Below are positions 36,420 to 44,795 of a stretch of 58,614 bases of DNA, piece after piece. The notes beneath the pieces are model-generated. The model made no database searches and was not told where the DNA came from. It saw only the letters and a program-made list of their open reading frames with translations. Positions within the stretch are counted from its first letter, which is position 1. Each line of letters begins with the position of its first letter. The DNA is from DATMRF01 sp035566435 (GTDB taxonomy: Bacteria > Verrucomicrobiota > Verrucomicrobiia > Limisphaerales > UBA8199): the NCBI GenBank assembly GCA_035566435.1, contig DATMRF010000019.1, forward strand, positions 1 through 58,614. The letters are read 5' to 3'. A program made the position numbers and the translations under genes.

Positions 36420-36522
36420 CGGCCGGGGACGATCCGGCTGCCCCTGCCGCCTCGTTACAGGCAGTAATCAATAACCGGCGTGACCGCGCACCGTGGACTT
36501 GAGACTTGAGACTTTTGGCGCC

Positions 36523-36614
36523 TGACGGGTTCACTGACGTTTTCTGACGGGTTGGTTGACGGGTAAATCGCGAAAAAAAGTCTGTTTTTTGCGGGCCCTG
36601 ACGGGTTGACGGGT
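36523..36614. repeat. Five copies of TGACGGGT
   Basis: The 8-mer TGACGGGT occurs at 36523, 36545, 36557, 36599 and 36607, all in one orientation, two of them directly adjacent. An A7/T6 hairpin-like stretch lies at 36569-36593 in the gap. This iteron-like cluster sits upstream of the exported cysteine protein. No gene is seen from 36268 to 36949. Confidence 0.75.
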
Positions 36615-36949
36615 CCAGGCACCCCCAAGGGTATATACCCCCATCATAATCGTTCTCGTTGTCGTCCTCGTAATCGATCTCTCCCTCGACACTCGATGTC
36701 CGACACTCGTCCCTCCTTAACTCATCTACACCTATCTGCAGCTATCTCCACCTCGTCTCTCGGGGACCGACCAATACCGGGTCATCCAGACCAATCTAGA
36801 CCAATCCGGACCACAAAAGCTTTTTCCCTCTGGCCTCCGCCCGCAGCCTCCTGCCCTCGACCCCCGTGGCGGGCTTGGCGGCGGTCGCTGAGGTTCGAGT
36901 TCGGCAAGAAAGCTTCTAAGAAATCACGCATTGAAGTGTCTGACATAGT

Positions 36950-37486
36950 ATGAAGGCCATTTTGCTGAGGCGGAATACCACATTCACGCTTGTCGCAGTG
37001 GCGGTTGCCGCGACCGTCCGCATGGCGTTTGCGCTGAGCCGTGATCTCCCGCAACCCGAGATTTACTTCCCGGCGGCGAAGCTTAGCTCGCTCATTGCGG
37101 CCGTTGCGCTCGCAACCTCATTCCAGTCGATTACGGCCTCCGCACAGGTCATCACGAACTCCGGTCCAATTCCTGCCACGAATCTTGCCTCGGCTCCAAA
37201 TGACTCGACGCGCCTGCCTTATCAACGCGCGAATACGAACCTGCTCACGAATGCCATTGGCGGCCTTCGGGGGCACAACCTCGCGGCGGGAGAGCGGACG
37301 AGGACGGCAAACTGGCCTTCCTGGCCCCTAACACCGGGTGCTTACAAAACGGCGCCCTACGCGTGTATCGTGATCGTGCCGGACAAAAACCTGGACGACT
37401 GCTGTGTAGTTGCGCCAGCCGAATGCGACTCCCGGATGCCGGTGGTCACGCCCGAGCTGCGTCTTGTTCCACTACGTTCAAAGTAG
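36950..37486 (+). CDS. Exported hypothetical protein with C-terminal cysteines
   Basis: This 178-residue protein has a basic N-terminus and a hydrophobic segment (about 10-30), then a second one (LSSLIAAVALATSFQSITASA, first 20 residues from LSSL), which looks like a signal peptide preceded by an extension. The C-terminal part TPGAYKTAPYACIVIVPDKN, then LDDCCVVAP and RMPVVTPELRLVP, resembles short exported proteins I have seen in Verrucomicrobiota. No function is known. The start at 36950 lacks a strong ribosome site; a start nearer the second hydrophobic segment is possible. Confidence 0.6.
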   Translation: MKAILLRRNTTFTLVAVAVAATVRMAFALSRDLPQPEIYFPAAKLSSLIAAVALATSFQSITASAQVITNSGPIPATNLASAPNDSTRLPYQRANTNLLTNAIGGLRGHNLAAGERTRTANWPSWPLTPGAYKTAPYACIVIVPDKNLDDCCVVAPAECDSRMPVVTPELRLVPLRSK

Positions 37487-37502
37487 CCCTGGCGTAGTGT
37501 GG

Positions 37503-37773
37503 CTTGTCATTACCCACATCTTCCTGAGCCTGGCATGAGTTTCCCTTCTTGGCCGCCCAAATCCGCAGGAAAATGCCCGCAATTCGCTGCCATCTCTGCG
37601 CCGCGGAGCGGCAGCTTGATGGTAGCGTGGGCCTCGGCCCACGGTGGGTGCCAACCCATTGCACAACGCGTCGCGTAGCGACGCCTGAGCGAACCAGCAA
37701 ATAATGGAAGATGAATGGTTCATGGGATCAGCAAAGCTTAAAACGCCCGGTAAGAGTTGTGGGTAATGACAAG
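37503..37773. mobile_element. Candidate 271-bp MITE with 16-bp terminal inverted repeats
   Basis: CTTGTCATTACCCACA at 37503-37518 is exactly inverted at 37758-37773. The element is flanked by the direct repeat GCGTAGTGTGG (37492-37502 and 37774-37784), as expected for an 11-bp target duplication. Inside are two perfect small hairpins (37626-37643 with CGTGGGCC arms, 37668-37684 with GCGTCGC arms) and no gene. This is the structure of a non-autonomous miniature transposon. Confidence 0.65.
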
Positions 37774-37933
37774 GCGTAGTGTGGTGCCACGTGCGCAACC
37801 CGATTGGCACGCAAGGACGTGTACGTTATAGCCTAAAGCTATTGCCACCGGACGTTTTAAGTATTAGCGCGAGTGCGTCCTCGGCGCCAGGTTGATTGAG
37901 CCGTAATTATATTACGCGGATGTAAGCAGCTTT

Positions 37934-38821
37934 ATGCCAGGACTAATTCATGTGCTCGTCATCGAGGATTCGGTGGCCGACACCTTTTTCATCGTCCGCG
38001 AACTTCAGCGCGGAGGATTTCAAGTCGCTTTCGAGCGGGTGGAAACCGCAGCCGCGATGCAAGCGGCTCTGCAACGAAATGCCTGGCAGCTCATTATCAG
38101 CGACTATTTCCTGCCACAGTTTAGCGGCACCGACGCGCTCACGCTTTACCAGCAGCACGGCCGGGACATCCCGTTCATCATCGTGTCGGGGGTGATTGGT
38201 GAGGACCGCGCCGTCGAGATCGTCAAAGCGGGGGCGCACAACTACGTGCTGAAGGACAACCTGACTCGCCTCCTGCCGGTGGTCAAGCAGGAGCTGGAGG
38301 CGTGCCGGGACCGAACTATCCGCAGGCAAACCGAGGCGGCTGACGCCTACCTGGCCTCTTTGGTCGAATCGTGCGATGATGCGATCATCGGCGAAACCCT
38401 GGCGGGCATCGTGGTCAGTTGGAACGCGGGTGCAAACCAGCTGTATGGTTATACGCCAGAAGAAATGCTTGGCCGTTCCGTCACAACGCTGGTTCCCGGC
38501 GAACGGCCCGACGAACTGCCGGAGATTTTGGCCAGGATTCAGAACGGCGAAAGAGTGGTGCCATTCGAGACGGTTCGGTTGCGCAAGGACGGAACGAGGG
38601 TCCCGGTTTCATTGCACGTCTCGCCGGTCAAGGACCACCTTGGACGTATTGTTGGCGCTTCGACCGTGGCGCGTGACATCACGCAACGTGAGCAGGAGGA
38701 AGCCGAACGTTTGGCGCTCATCCAGGACCTCACCAGTGCCTTGGCCTGCGTCAGCCGCCTGGAATCCGCCCAAAACCCGCAGCGCAAGCCGCAGTTGCCA
38801 GGCTCGAGCGTCCTGGCTTAA
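37934..38821 (+). CDS. Response regulator receiver-PAS protein without output domain
   Basis: This 295-residue cytoplasmic protein has an N-terminal receiver domain (about 6-120) with acidic residues ED, the phosphoacceptor Asp in IISDYFLP and Lys in VLKDN. A PAS domain follows (about 140-260; SCDDAIIGETLAGIVVSWNA, GYTPEEMLGRSVTTLVPGER, FETVRLRKDGTRVPVSLHVS). A short coiled coil ends the protein, with no kinase, GGDEF or DNA-binding domain. Such proteins usually modulate other two-component proteins. It stands alone, with no partner kinase directly adjacent. Confidence 0.88.
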   Translation: MPGLIHVLVIEDSVADTFFIVRELQRGGFQVAFERVETAAAMQAALQRNAWQLIISDYFLPQFSGTDALTLYQQHGRDIPFIIVSGVIGEDRAVEIVKAGAHNYVLKDNLTRLLPVVKQELEACRDRTIRRQTEAADAYLASLVESCDDAIIGETLAGIVVSWNAGANQLYGYTPEEMLGRSVTTLVPGERPDELPEILARIQNGERVVPFETVRLRKDGTRVPVSLHVSPVKDHLGRIVGASTVARDITQREQEEAERLALIQDLTSALACVSRLESAQNPQRKPQLPGSSVLA

Positions 38822-39106
38822 TCAGTTGCTGGCTGCCGGACCAGACCGGGCGAAAACCTGCTCGGGAAACGAAGGCTTGCTAAAAGTGTCAGCCGCGCTT
38901 ATGGTGTGGCATAGCTCTAAAGCTTTTCCGGGGTCCTTGCTGAGAACCACCTCCTAAGACCTTTTCTGCTTCTTGAACTAGCCCCAGGGGTTCTCCGCAG
39001 AAAGGCCAATTATGTTGTCTTACGGTTCCGGCGCACGTATCTGGGCCCCGAACGTGGGGATGCTTCCGGTTGGCCAAACACCCCCCAAAGCAAAAGCGAG
39101 CCTGCG

Positions 39107-39481
39107 ATGAAAGAGGACGGCCAGGATTTCCTTGACCACCTTTCAGGCTCCTCGTCCAATGGCTTCGAGAAACGCTTTTCGCAAATCGCAACGAAACATG
39201 GTCTGGCCGCTCTTTTGGATGGAAGCGAATTAAGTCTGCTTTTTCAGGCGGCCTTGTGCGCCACGTTGTGCAATATAGCCGTTAATGGCCTTGGCGGGTG
39301 CGATGGGGAGATCAAACCCGAACGAGAAGCGAATCGGATAAACCTCGAACGGGTGTTCATGATGGCACGTGACAGATTCTGCACTTCTGCGGGATGGAAA
39401 TCCCTGGCCGCACCGGAAAGGGAAACCATCCAAAGGGTCTTCCTGAGCGTTTTCGTCGCCGAAGACAATTTGGGCGCGTGA
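39107..39481 (+). CDS. Hypothetical protein, 124 residues
   Basis: This frame encodes a mostly helical, soluble protein with four cysteines and no signal peptide or recognised domain. Segments such as LLFQAALCATLCNIAVNGLG and RERIQRVFLS-like helices give a normal amino-acid balance, which supports a real gene. The ATG at 39107 has no strong ribosome site. It ends 25 bp from the convergent sodC gene. I do not recognise the family. Confidence 0.5.
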   Translation: MKEDGQDFLDHLSGSSSNGFEKRFSQIATKHGLAALLDGSELSLLFQAALCATLCNIAVNGLGGCDGEIKPEREANRINLERVFMMARDRFCTSAGWKSLAAPERETIQRVFLSVFVAEDNLGA

Positions 39482-39506
39482 GACGTGCAGTCCGGGCTCT
39501 ATGTGC

Positions 39507-40037
39507 CTATTTCTGGTTGGCCACGCCAATGACGCCGCACGCAATCCGGCCACCCGCGTTCCCGACTGGTTGGCTTCCATCGTCTGCTTTAGCGTGAACG
39601 ATCACTCCGCGACCGACGATCGGGTTCTTCGCCCCCATGATTGAAATATTGGTGACAGTGATCTCGTAATGAGCCTTGCCCTGCTCGTCGGCCTGGACAC
39701 TTCCGAGGTCTCCCGCATGCCGATTCTCACTCTCCGGCAAGCCATGCTGGTGCCCTTCCGGGTTGTAGTGGCCCCCTGCGCTCATGCCATCCGGGCTGGA
39801 GCAATCGCCGTATTGATGAATGTGGAAGGCGTGCTTCTGGCCGGGCATGAGCCCTTCGATGTCGGCGACCACCTTCACCGATTCGCCCTCCTGAGTAAAA
39901 CGCACTACGCCATGGCAATGCTGCCCGGCTGTAGGGTGCAAAACCGCCACCGCTTGTGTGACAGGAGTGGTTTCGGCCGAGTGGAGAGCTGAAATTGACC
40001 CAATGACCGTTGCGGCAATTACTGCGAGTCCTTTCAT
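39507..40037 (-). CDS. sodC: Superoxide dismutase [Cu-Zn], exported
   Basis: This 176-residue enzyme dismutates superoxide to hydrogen peroxide and oxygen in the periplasm. It has a signal peptide (LAVIAATVIGSISALHSA). The metal-site motifs are HAFHIHQYGDCSSPDG, GGHYNPEGHQHG, ENRHAGDLGSV and GRGVIVHAKADD, and it ends in GNAGGRIACGVIG. The copper-bridging histidine, the zinc aspartate in HAGDLG and the two disulfide cysteines (GDC and IAC) are all present, so the enzyme should be active. Length fits bacterial SodC. It is a single gene, convergent with the hypothetical gene at 39107. Confidence 0.96.
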   Translation of the reverse strand: MKGLAVIAATVIGSISALHSAETTPVTQAVAVLHPTAGQHCHGVVRFTQEGESVKVVADIEGLMPGQKHAFHIHQYGDCSSPDGMSAGGHYNPEGHQHGLPESENRHAGDLGSVQADEQGKAHYEITVTNISIMGAKNPIVGRGVIVHAKADDGSQPVGNAGGRIACGVIGVANQK

Positions 40038-40239
40038 AAAATCAATTTTGATTCCAGGTTTCGAGACCAGCCAGGCTCAACCTATTCTATGGAGCGCCGT
40101 AGTCAAATGCTGCGCGGGCCGCCTCGTTCTGCCGCTCTACGCCGGTTGGCTGCCTCATTTTAGAACATTTACTCACACCTGCATGGCACGGCGTATGCGG
40201 ACAAAATGGGCTGTCGCCTCGTAAAGGCGCAGTCGGGTT

Positions 40240-40686
40240 ATGCCGAAAACCGCTTCTAAGTCCAAAGCAGTGGCCGGACGGGGTCGGGAGTTCCTGCTCC
40301 ACGCGCCCGAAATCTGCATTTTCTCAGCCTGCCTTGAACTGGTTCAGGAGCTCCGGACCCTGGACCGCACATTCAAAGCCGGGAAAACCGACAGAGCCGC
40401 GTTCGTGGACCGAGTCAAGGCCTTGCTCTCGCAGCTCAGTCGCACCGCGGAAGCCACGGACCGCTTCGACATCGTGATGCCAGTGGCGAGCTGTGGCCGG
40501 TTTTCGCCGTCCTTCTGGAGATGGTTCAATTGGTGGAATGATTACCACATTGCTTTGCCCCCGGCACAGATTGCACAAATTGAGCGGCTCGGACGAGAGC
40601 ACTGGTTTGCTATAAAAAACCACCGGCCCGAAGGCGATTGGTTAACCTACCGGCAGACCCCGGTCTTTGAACTCGAGATGATTTGA
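40240..40686 (+). CDS. Hypothetical protein upstream of a response regulator
   Basis: This 148-residue soluble protein has a basic N-terminus, a helical middle part (ELVQELRTLDRTFKAGKTDR) and a tryptophan-rich segment FSPSFWRWFNWWNDYHIALP. I do not recognise a family. It ends 11 bp before the start of the receiver gene at 40698, so both are probably cotranscribed, and it may take part in the same signalling. Codon use and amino-acid composition look normal for a real gene. Confidence 0.6.
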   Translation: MPKTASKSKAVAGRGREFLLHAPEICIFSACLELVQELRTLDRTFKAGKTDRAAFVDRVKALLSQLSRTAEATDRFDIVMPVASCGRFSPSFWRWFNWWNDYHIALPPAQIAQIERLGREHWFAIKNHRPEGDWLTYRQTPVFELEMI

Positions 40687-40697
40687 CCAGGCTCCTT

Positions 40698-41093
40698 ATG
40701 ACTTCGACCCCGTCACAACCGCTCCCGCCAAAACAGATTTTGGTCGTGGAAGATGATCTTGTATTGGCCCAAACCATCCGAGTCACGCTGGCTCTGGAAG
40801 GTCACAAAGTAGAAATTGCCGCCGATGCGGAGCAGGCATTGACCATGTTTGAGACTGGCGACTACGATTTGGTTATCACCGACTTTAAGTTGCCGAAGAT
40901 GGATGGCCTGGAGTTGGCCCAGGTTATCAAAGAACGTGCCCCCGCGCGCCCCATCATCTTGATCACAGCTCACGCGGAGGCAGTGTTCGGCATGGGAAAC
41001 GTTTCTAATGTCGATAACCTGTTGGGAAAGCCGTTTTCCAGCGCCGAATTGCAAGGAGCTTTGGCGAAGGTCTTTCAAGGCCCGAACGCCTGA
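40698..41093 (+). CDS. Single-domain response regulator
   Basis: This 131-residue protein is a lone CheY-like receiver domain. It has the acidic pair in VVEDDLVLA, the phosphoacceptor Asp in VITDFKLPKMDG, a conserved threonine in ILITAHA and Lys in LGKPFSS. No output domain follows. Stand-alone receivers act as phosphate relays or bind partner proteins. The ATG at 40698 is chosen over an in-frame TTG at 40683 that overlaps the previous stop. It follows the hypothetical gene at 40240. Confidence 0.9.
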   Translation: MTSTPSQPLPPKQILVVEDDLVLAQTIRVTLALEGHKVEIAADAEQALTMFETGDYDLVITDFKLPKMDGLELAQVIKERAPARPIILITAHAEAVFGMGNVSNVDNLLGKPFSSAELQGALAKVFQGPNA

Positions 41094-41323
41094 ACGAAAT
41101 TGCCGGGGCTCGAGAGAACTGCGCCAGGGCGCGTGCGCTAACGGATCGGCAAGTTCAATATCGGCTCGTCCCACACATCTGGTGACGCCGGCCATGCCTG
41201 CCGCCTGATTTCCCGGGAGGCTGAAACCAAAATAGGACGATGATTTGCCAAAATCGGTGTAGCCCGCCAGCGGCCAAATGCCCCATATTACTGGGCTAGC
41301 GCAACCGTAAACTGTGCGAGCTT

Positions 41324-41518
41324 ATGAACCCGTCAATTTCCGATCCCATTGAACTGGAACTCATGCCTGAGGCGGCTCAAACGCCTGAGGCCGTCGAGGC
41401 CGAACAGCACTCGGCCTTCATCCTGGCCGCGATTGAGGTCCGTGCGTCCACTCTCACGCCTGTCATGGAGGAAATCCTTCAGTTCCGGCCCTCCTCTCAT
41501 TGGGGAATCAACGAGTGA
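41324..41518 (+). CDS. Small acidic hypothetical protein
   Basis: This 64-residue frame encodes an acidic, probably helical protein (EAAQTPEAVEAEQHSAFILA) with no signal or known domain. It lies 61 bp upstream of the DUF2934-like gene and might be cotranscribed with it. The short length and lack of a family keep confidence low. Confidence 0.4.
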   Translation: MNPSISDPIELELMPEAAQTPEAVEAEQHSAFILAAIEVRASTLTPVMEEILQFRPSSHWGINE

Positions 41519-41579
41519 GTGGGCGGGATCGGCGGCATCGACAAAAACCGGAATTTAAGCATTAGCTGATGTCAATGAA

Positions 41580-41873
41580 ATGAATATGAAGAATACAATG
41601 GAAGATTCGGTCGGAGTTAAGGAATCAGAAATCCGCTTGGCGGCCTACCAGATGTGGGAAAAGGCGGGCCGTCCCCCAGGCCGGGATTTACAGTTTTGGT
41701 TGGACGCCGAAGCGCAGCTTCGCACGCCCACGACGGCTGCCTCTGGCAAACCCGTCGCGCCCCTCTCACCAGCGGCATCGGACAGTAACGGCGGTCACAA
41801 AGCCCCCAGCGTGCGACTTGCGCCGAGTCGGCCAAACTCAGCAAAGGTTCAGCGGAAAGTCCGCAGGTTCTGA
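41580..41873 (+). CDS. DUF2934 family protein
   Basis: This 97-residue protein contains the DUF2934 signature in ESEIRLAAYQMWEKAGRPPG followed by RDLQFWLDAEAQL, a short helical motif seen in many small bacterial proteins of unknown function. The rest is a flexible, basic tail (SAKVQRKVRRF). There is no signal peptide. An ATG at 41586 (second Met codon pair) is an equally possible start. The biological role is unknown. Confidence 0.75.
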   Translation: MNMKNTMEDSVGVKESEIRLAAYQMWEKAGRPPGRDLQFWLDAEAQLRTPTTAASGKPVAPLSPAASDSNGGHKAPSVRLAPSRPNSAKVQRKVRRF

Positions 41874-41917
41874 TCCCAGCTCACTTGGGTCCGCCTTCGT
41901 GCGCATCAGCAAAGGGG

Positions 41918-42066
41918 CGCGGGATTCCAATCCCGCGTTTGCTTTCGCCGATGCGTGGACTGCTCGGAGATCAGGAATTGCCCGGGTAACGGGTCGGTGA
42001 TGGCTGTGGCACACGATTCCAATCGTGCGTCTGAGCCACAAAGTCAGCGGCACGATTGGAATTGTG
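41918..42066. repeat. Three palindromes around ATTCCAAT
   Basis: CGCGGGATT-CC-AATCCCGCG (41918-41937), CACGATT-CC-AATCGTG (42012-42027) and CACGATT-GG-AATTGTG (42051-42066) share the core ATTCCAAT or its inverse while the arms change together on both sides. The arm covariation suggests selection for pairing. No gene is seen from 41874 to 42246. Confidence 0.75.
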
Positions 42067-42246
42067 CGCCGCGGTCTGACTCCGCAAAGGCATTATTTCC
42101 GCGGCGTTTTTCAGCATTGCCCCCAGCACTCTGCTCACTCTACGATGATCCAAAACCTATCGCGGCAATACGTGTCAACTTTGCGGCCTTTTATCCACGT
42201 TCTAGCCTTTTAACGATTTAACGCTCTAACGCTTCCACGATCCCCC

Positions 42247-43779
42247 ATGCCCCCCACCGCTCCGCTGCTGCAAGTCTCCGGCCTCAATAAGACCTACACC
42301 GTCCCGGTACTGACGGACTTCAGCTTCGAGTTGCTGAGCGGGGAAGTCCACGCGTTGGTCGGCAGCAACGGCGCCGGCAAATCCACCTTCGCCCGCATCC
42401 TTTGCGGCTTGACCCCGCCCAACAGCGGCGAAATGCGCTTCGACGACCGGCCTTACGCGCCCCGCTCGAAACGCGAAGCTGAGCACGCCGGCATCATCAT
42501 GGTGATGCAGGAGTTGAATGTCATCGGCACGTTGACCGTCGCGGAGAATATTTTTCTCAGCCGCCTGCCGAACCGCGCCGGCTTCGTCCGATTCAGCGAA
42601 CTGAACAAAATGGCGCGCGAGGCGCTGGCGCGAGTCGGGCTCGGCGACCTGGACCCGGCGACACCGGCATACCGGCTGGGCGTCGGTCAGCAACAGCTCG
42701 TTGAAATCGCGGGCGCCCTCGCCCAAAACTGCCGCGTCCTCATCCTCGACGAGCCCACCGCTGCGCTCACCGACCCGGAGATCGACCGGCTCTTCGAGAA
42801 CATTCGCAAATTACAGGCCGGCGGCGTAGGCACCATCTACGTCAGCCACCGGATGGATGAAATCCGCCGCATCGCCAACCGCACCACCGTGCTCCGGGAC
42901 GGCCGGCGAATCGCCACCCACATCGCAACCGAGGTCACGCCTGCTGAGTTGGTCCGTGAAATGGTGGGACACGACTTGCCTGAGCGCAAGGGCGCCTCTG
43001 AACGGCAGACCCGGGAAGTCGCTTTGCGCGTTCGCGGTTTGTCCGTCGGCGACCGTGTCCGTGACGTCAGCTTCGAAGTGCGTTCCGGCGAAATCCTCGG
43101 GCTGGCTGGCCTTATCGGGGCGGGCCGCACCGAAACCCTCCGCGCCATTTTCGGCGCGGACCCGAAAGACTCCGGGGAAATCTTCCTCGGCGCCGCGACG
43201 CAAGCCGTAACCATTCGCGAGCCCGCCGACGCTGTGCGCGCGGGCATTGGCATGGTCCCCGAAGACCGAAAGCTGGATGGCTTGCTCCTGGCGCAGTCCG
43301 TTCGCGTGAACACGACCCTGGCCACGCTGGCGAAGCATGTCCATGCCGGAGGCTGGCTTGACTCTCGCAAAGAAAGTCAGACTGCCGATTCGCTGCGCGC
43401 CCGGCTCGCCCTGCGCTGCGCCTCGGTCGAACAAACCGTCTCCGAGCTGAGCGGCGGCAATCAACAGAAAGTGGTTGTTGCCCGCTGGCTCGCCCGCGAT
43501 TGCCACGTGCTGCTCTTCGACGAGCCGACCCGCGGCATCGATGTCGCCGCCAAGGACATGATCTACCAGTTATTGCGCGACCTGGCGGGCGAGGGGAAGG
43601 CCATCGTGATGGTCTCCAGTGAGCTGCCGGAGTTGATGGCCCTCTGCGACCGCATCCTGGTAATGTCCGCTGGACGCATCGTGGCCGAGTTCCTGCCCGG
43701 GAAATGGACCCAGGAGGCAATCACGCATGCCGCATTTAGCGGGTACCTGGACCGCGAAAAAGCGGGCGCAGGCGTGTGA
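42247..43779 (+). CDS. rbsA: Ribose/sugar ABC transporter ATP-binding protein (RbsA-like)
   Basis: This 510-residue protein has two fused ABC domains, as in RbsA/MglA. The first has Walker A GSNGAGKST, the signature region LGVGQQQLVEIA and Walker B VLILDEPTAALT. The second has the degenerate GLIGAGRTE Walker A typical of this family, the signature LSGGNQQKV and LLFDEPTRGID. It energises sugar import at the inner membrane with the permease encoded next; its stop overlaps that start in GTGA (43776-43779). Length fits E. coli RbsA. The exact sugar is not proven, but the downstream nucleoside hydrolase and ribokinase point to ribose or nucleosides. Confidence 0.92.
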   Translation: MPPTAPLLQVSGLNKTYTVPVLTDFSFELLSGEVHALVGSNGAGKSTFARILCGLTPPNSGEMRFDDRPYAPRSKREAEHAGIIMVMQELNVIGTLTVAENIFLSRLPNRAGFVRFSELNKMAREALARVGLGDLDPATPAYRLGVGQQQLVEIAGALAQNCRVLILDEPTAALTDPEIDRLFENIRKLQAGGVGTIYVSHRMDEIRRIANRTTVLRDGRRIATHIATEVTPAELVREMVGHDLPERKGASERQTREVALRVRGLSVGDRVRDVSFEVRSGEILGLAGLIGAGRTETLRAIFGADPKDSGEIFLGAATQAVTIREPADAVRAGIGMVPEDRKLDGLLLAQSVRVNTTLATLAKHVHAGGWLDSRKESQTADSLRARLALRCASVEQTVSELSGGNQQKVVVARWLARDCHVLLFDEPTRGIDVAAKDMIYQLLRDLAGEGKAIVMVSSELPELMALCDRILVMSAGRIVAEFLPGKWTQEAITHAAFSGYLDREKAGAGV

Positions 43780-44795
43780 ACGCCGCGAGTCTTAAACGAT
43801 TTGGCGAGTACGCGGCCCTGCTCATCGTCTGGCTTGGCCTGCTGCTCTTGTTCGGCCTGCTCAGCGACAACTTTTTGAGCGCGCGTACTCTGGCCGCGTT
43901 GGCGAATCGGATCCCCGCTTTGACTGTGGTCGCCGCGGGGATGACTCTCGTCCTTATCATCGGCGGCATTGACCTTTCCGTCGGTTCTGTGTTGGGCCTC
44001 GCCGGAGCGGTGCTGGGAGTCGCTTTAGTGGATTGGCATTGGCCTCTGTGGGCATCGGCCGCGCTGTGCCTTGGCGTCGGTCTCCTTTCCGGGTGCCTGA
44101 ACGGACTTGTCAGTGTGCGGCTGGGGGTACCGTCGTTTATTGTGACGCTAGGGATGCTCGAAATCGCTCGCGGTCTGGCTTACCTCGCCACCCACTCGCA
44201 AACCAAATACATCGGCGCCGGGGTCGAGAGTCTCGCGCGCCCGTCTGCCCTGCTGGGCGCTTCGCCTGCGTTTCTGCTGGCGCTCCTGGTAATCACGGTT
44301 GGGCAAATCGCGCTCTCGCGAACCTTGTTAGGCCGCTACCTCATCGCCATCGGCACCAACGAGCGAGCTGTTCGTCTCGCCGGCATTAACCCGCGCCTTG
44401 CCAAAATCGCCGTTTTTGCCCTGCTCGGTTTTCTGAGCGCCCTGGGAGGACTCTTCTACACCTCCAGGCTGGGCTCATCGGACCCCAACGCCGGCGTCGG
44501 CCTGGAACTCTCCGCTATCGCAGCAGTCGTCATTGGCGGGACGAGTCTCATGGGCGGCCGCGGCTCGGTGGTGAGCAGCTTTTTCGGCGTGCTTATCATC
44601 GCAACACTCGAGTCCGGCCTGGCTCAGGTCGGCGCATCCGAACCTGCCAAACGCGTCGTCACCGGGTCCGTCATCGTGCTGGCCGTCGTCCTGGACGCCT
44701 GGCGGCATCATTTGGCCGGCCAAGGCTTTCCGCTTCTGAAGAGACTTTTTTCTCGCCCACCTGCAACCTCCAGCGCTAAATCCCTTCTCTTATGA
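43776..44795 (+). CDS. rbsC: Ribose/sugar ABC transporter permease (RbsC-like)
   Basis: This 339-residue membrane protein belongs to the RbsC/BPD_transp_2 family. It starts at a GTG overlapping the upstream stop and has about eight to ten hydrophobic helices, with family motifs MTLVLIIGGIDLSVGSVLGL, VRLGVPSFIVTLGML, IGTNERAVRLAGI and GGTSLMGGRGSVVSSFFGVL. It forms the channel for the RbsA ATPase. The end overlaps the nucleoside hydrolase start (ATGA at 44792-44795). No periplasmic binding protein gene is found in the operon. Confidence 0.93.
   Translation: MNAASLKRFGEYAALLIVWLGLLLLFGLLSDNFLSARTLAALANRIPALTVVAAGMTLVLIIGGIDLSVGSVLGLAGAVLGVALVDWHWPLWASAALCLGVGLLSGCLNGLVSVRLGVPSFIVTLGMLEIARGLAYLATHSQTKYIGAGVESLARPSALLGASPAFLLALLVITVGQIALSRTLLGRYLIAIGTNERAVRLAGINPRLAKIAVFALLGFLSALGGLFYTSRLGSSDPNAGVGLELSAIAAVVIGGTSLMGGRGSVVSSFFGVLIIATLESGLAQVGASEPAKRVVTGSVIVLAVVLDAWRHHLAGQGFPLLKRLFSRPPATSSAKSLLL

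Noticed and set aside
36264..36467. A 67-codon frame overlapping the stop of the HTH-like gene
   Set aside because: It begins with TTG, ends in a GC hairpin region and shows no plausible protein pattern.
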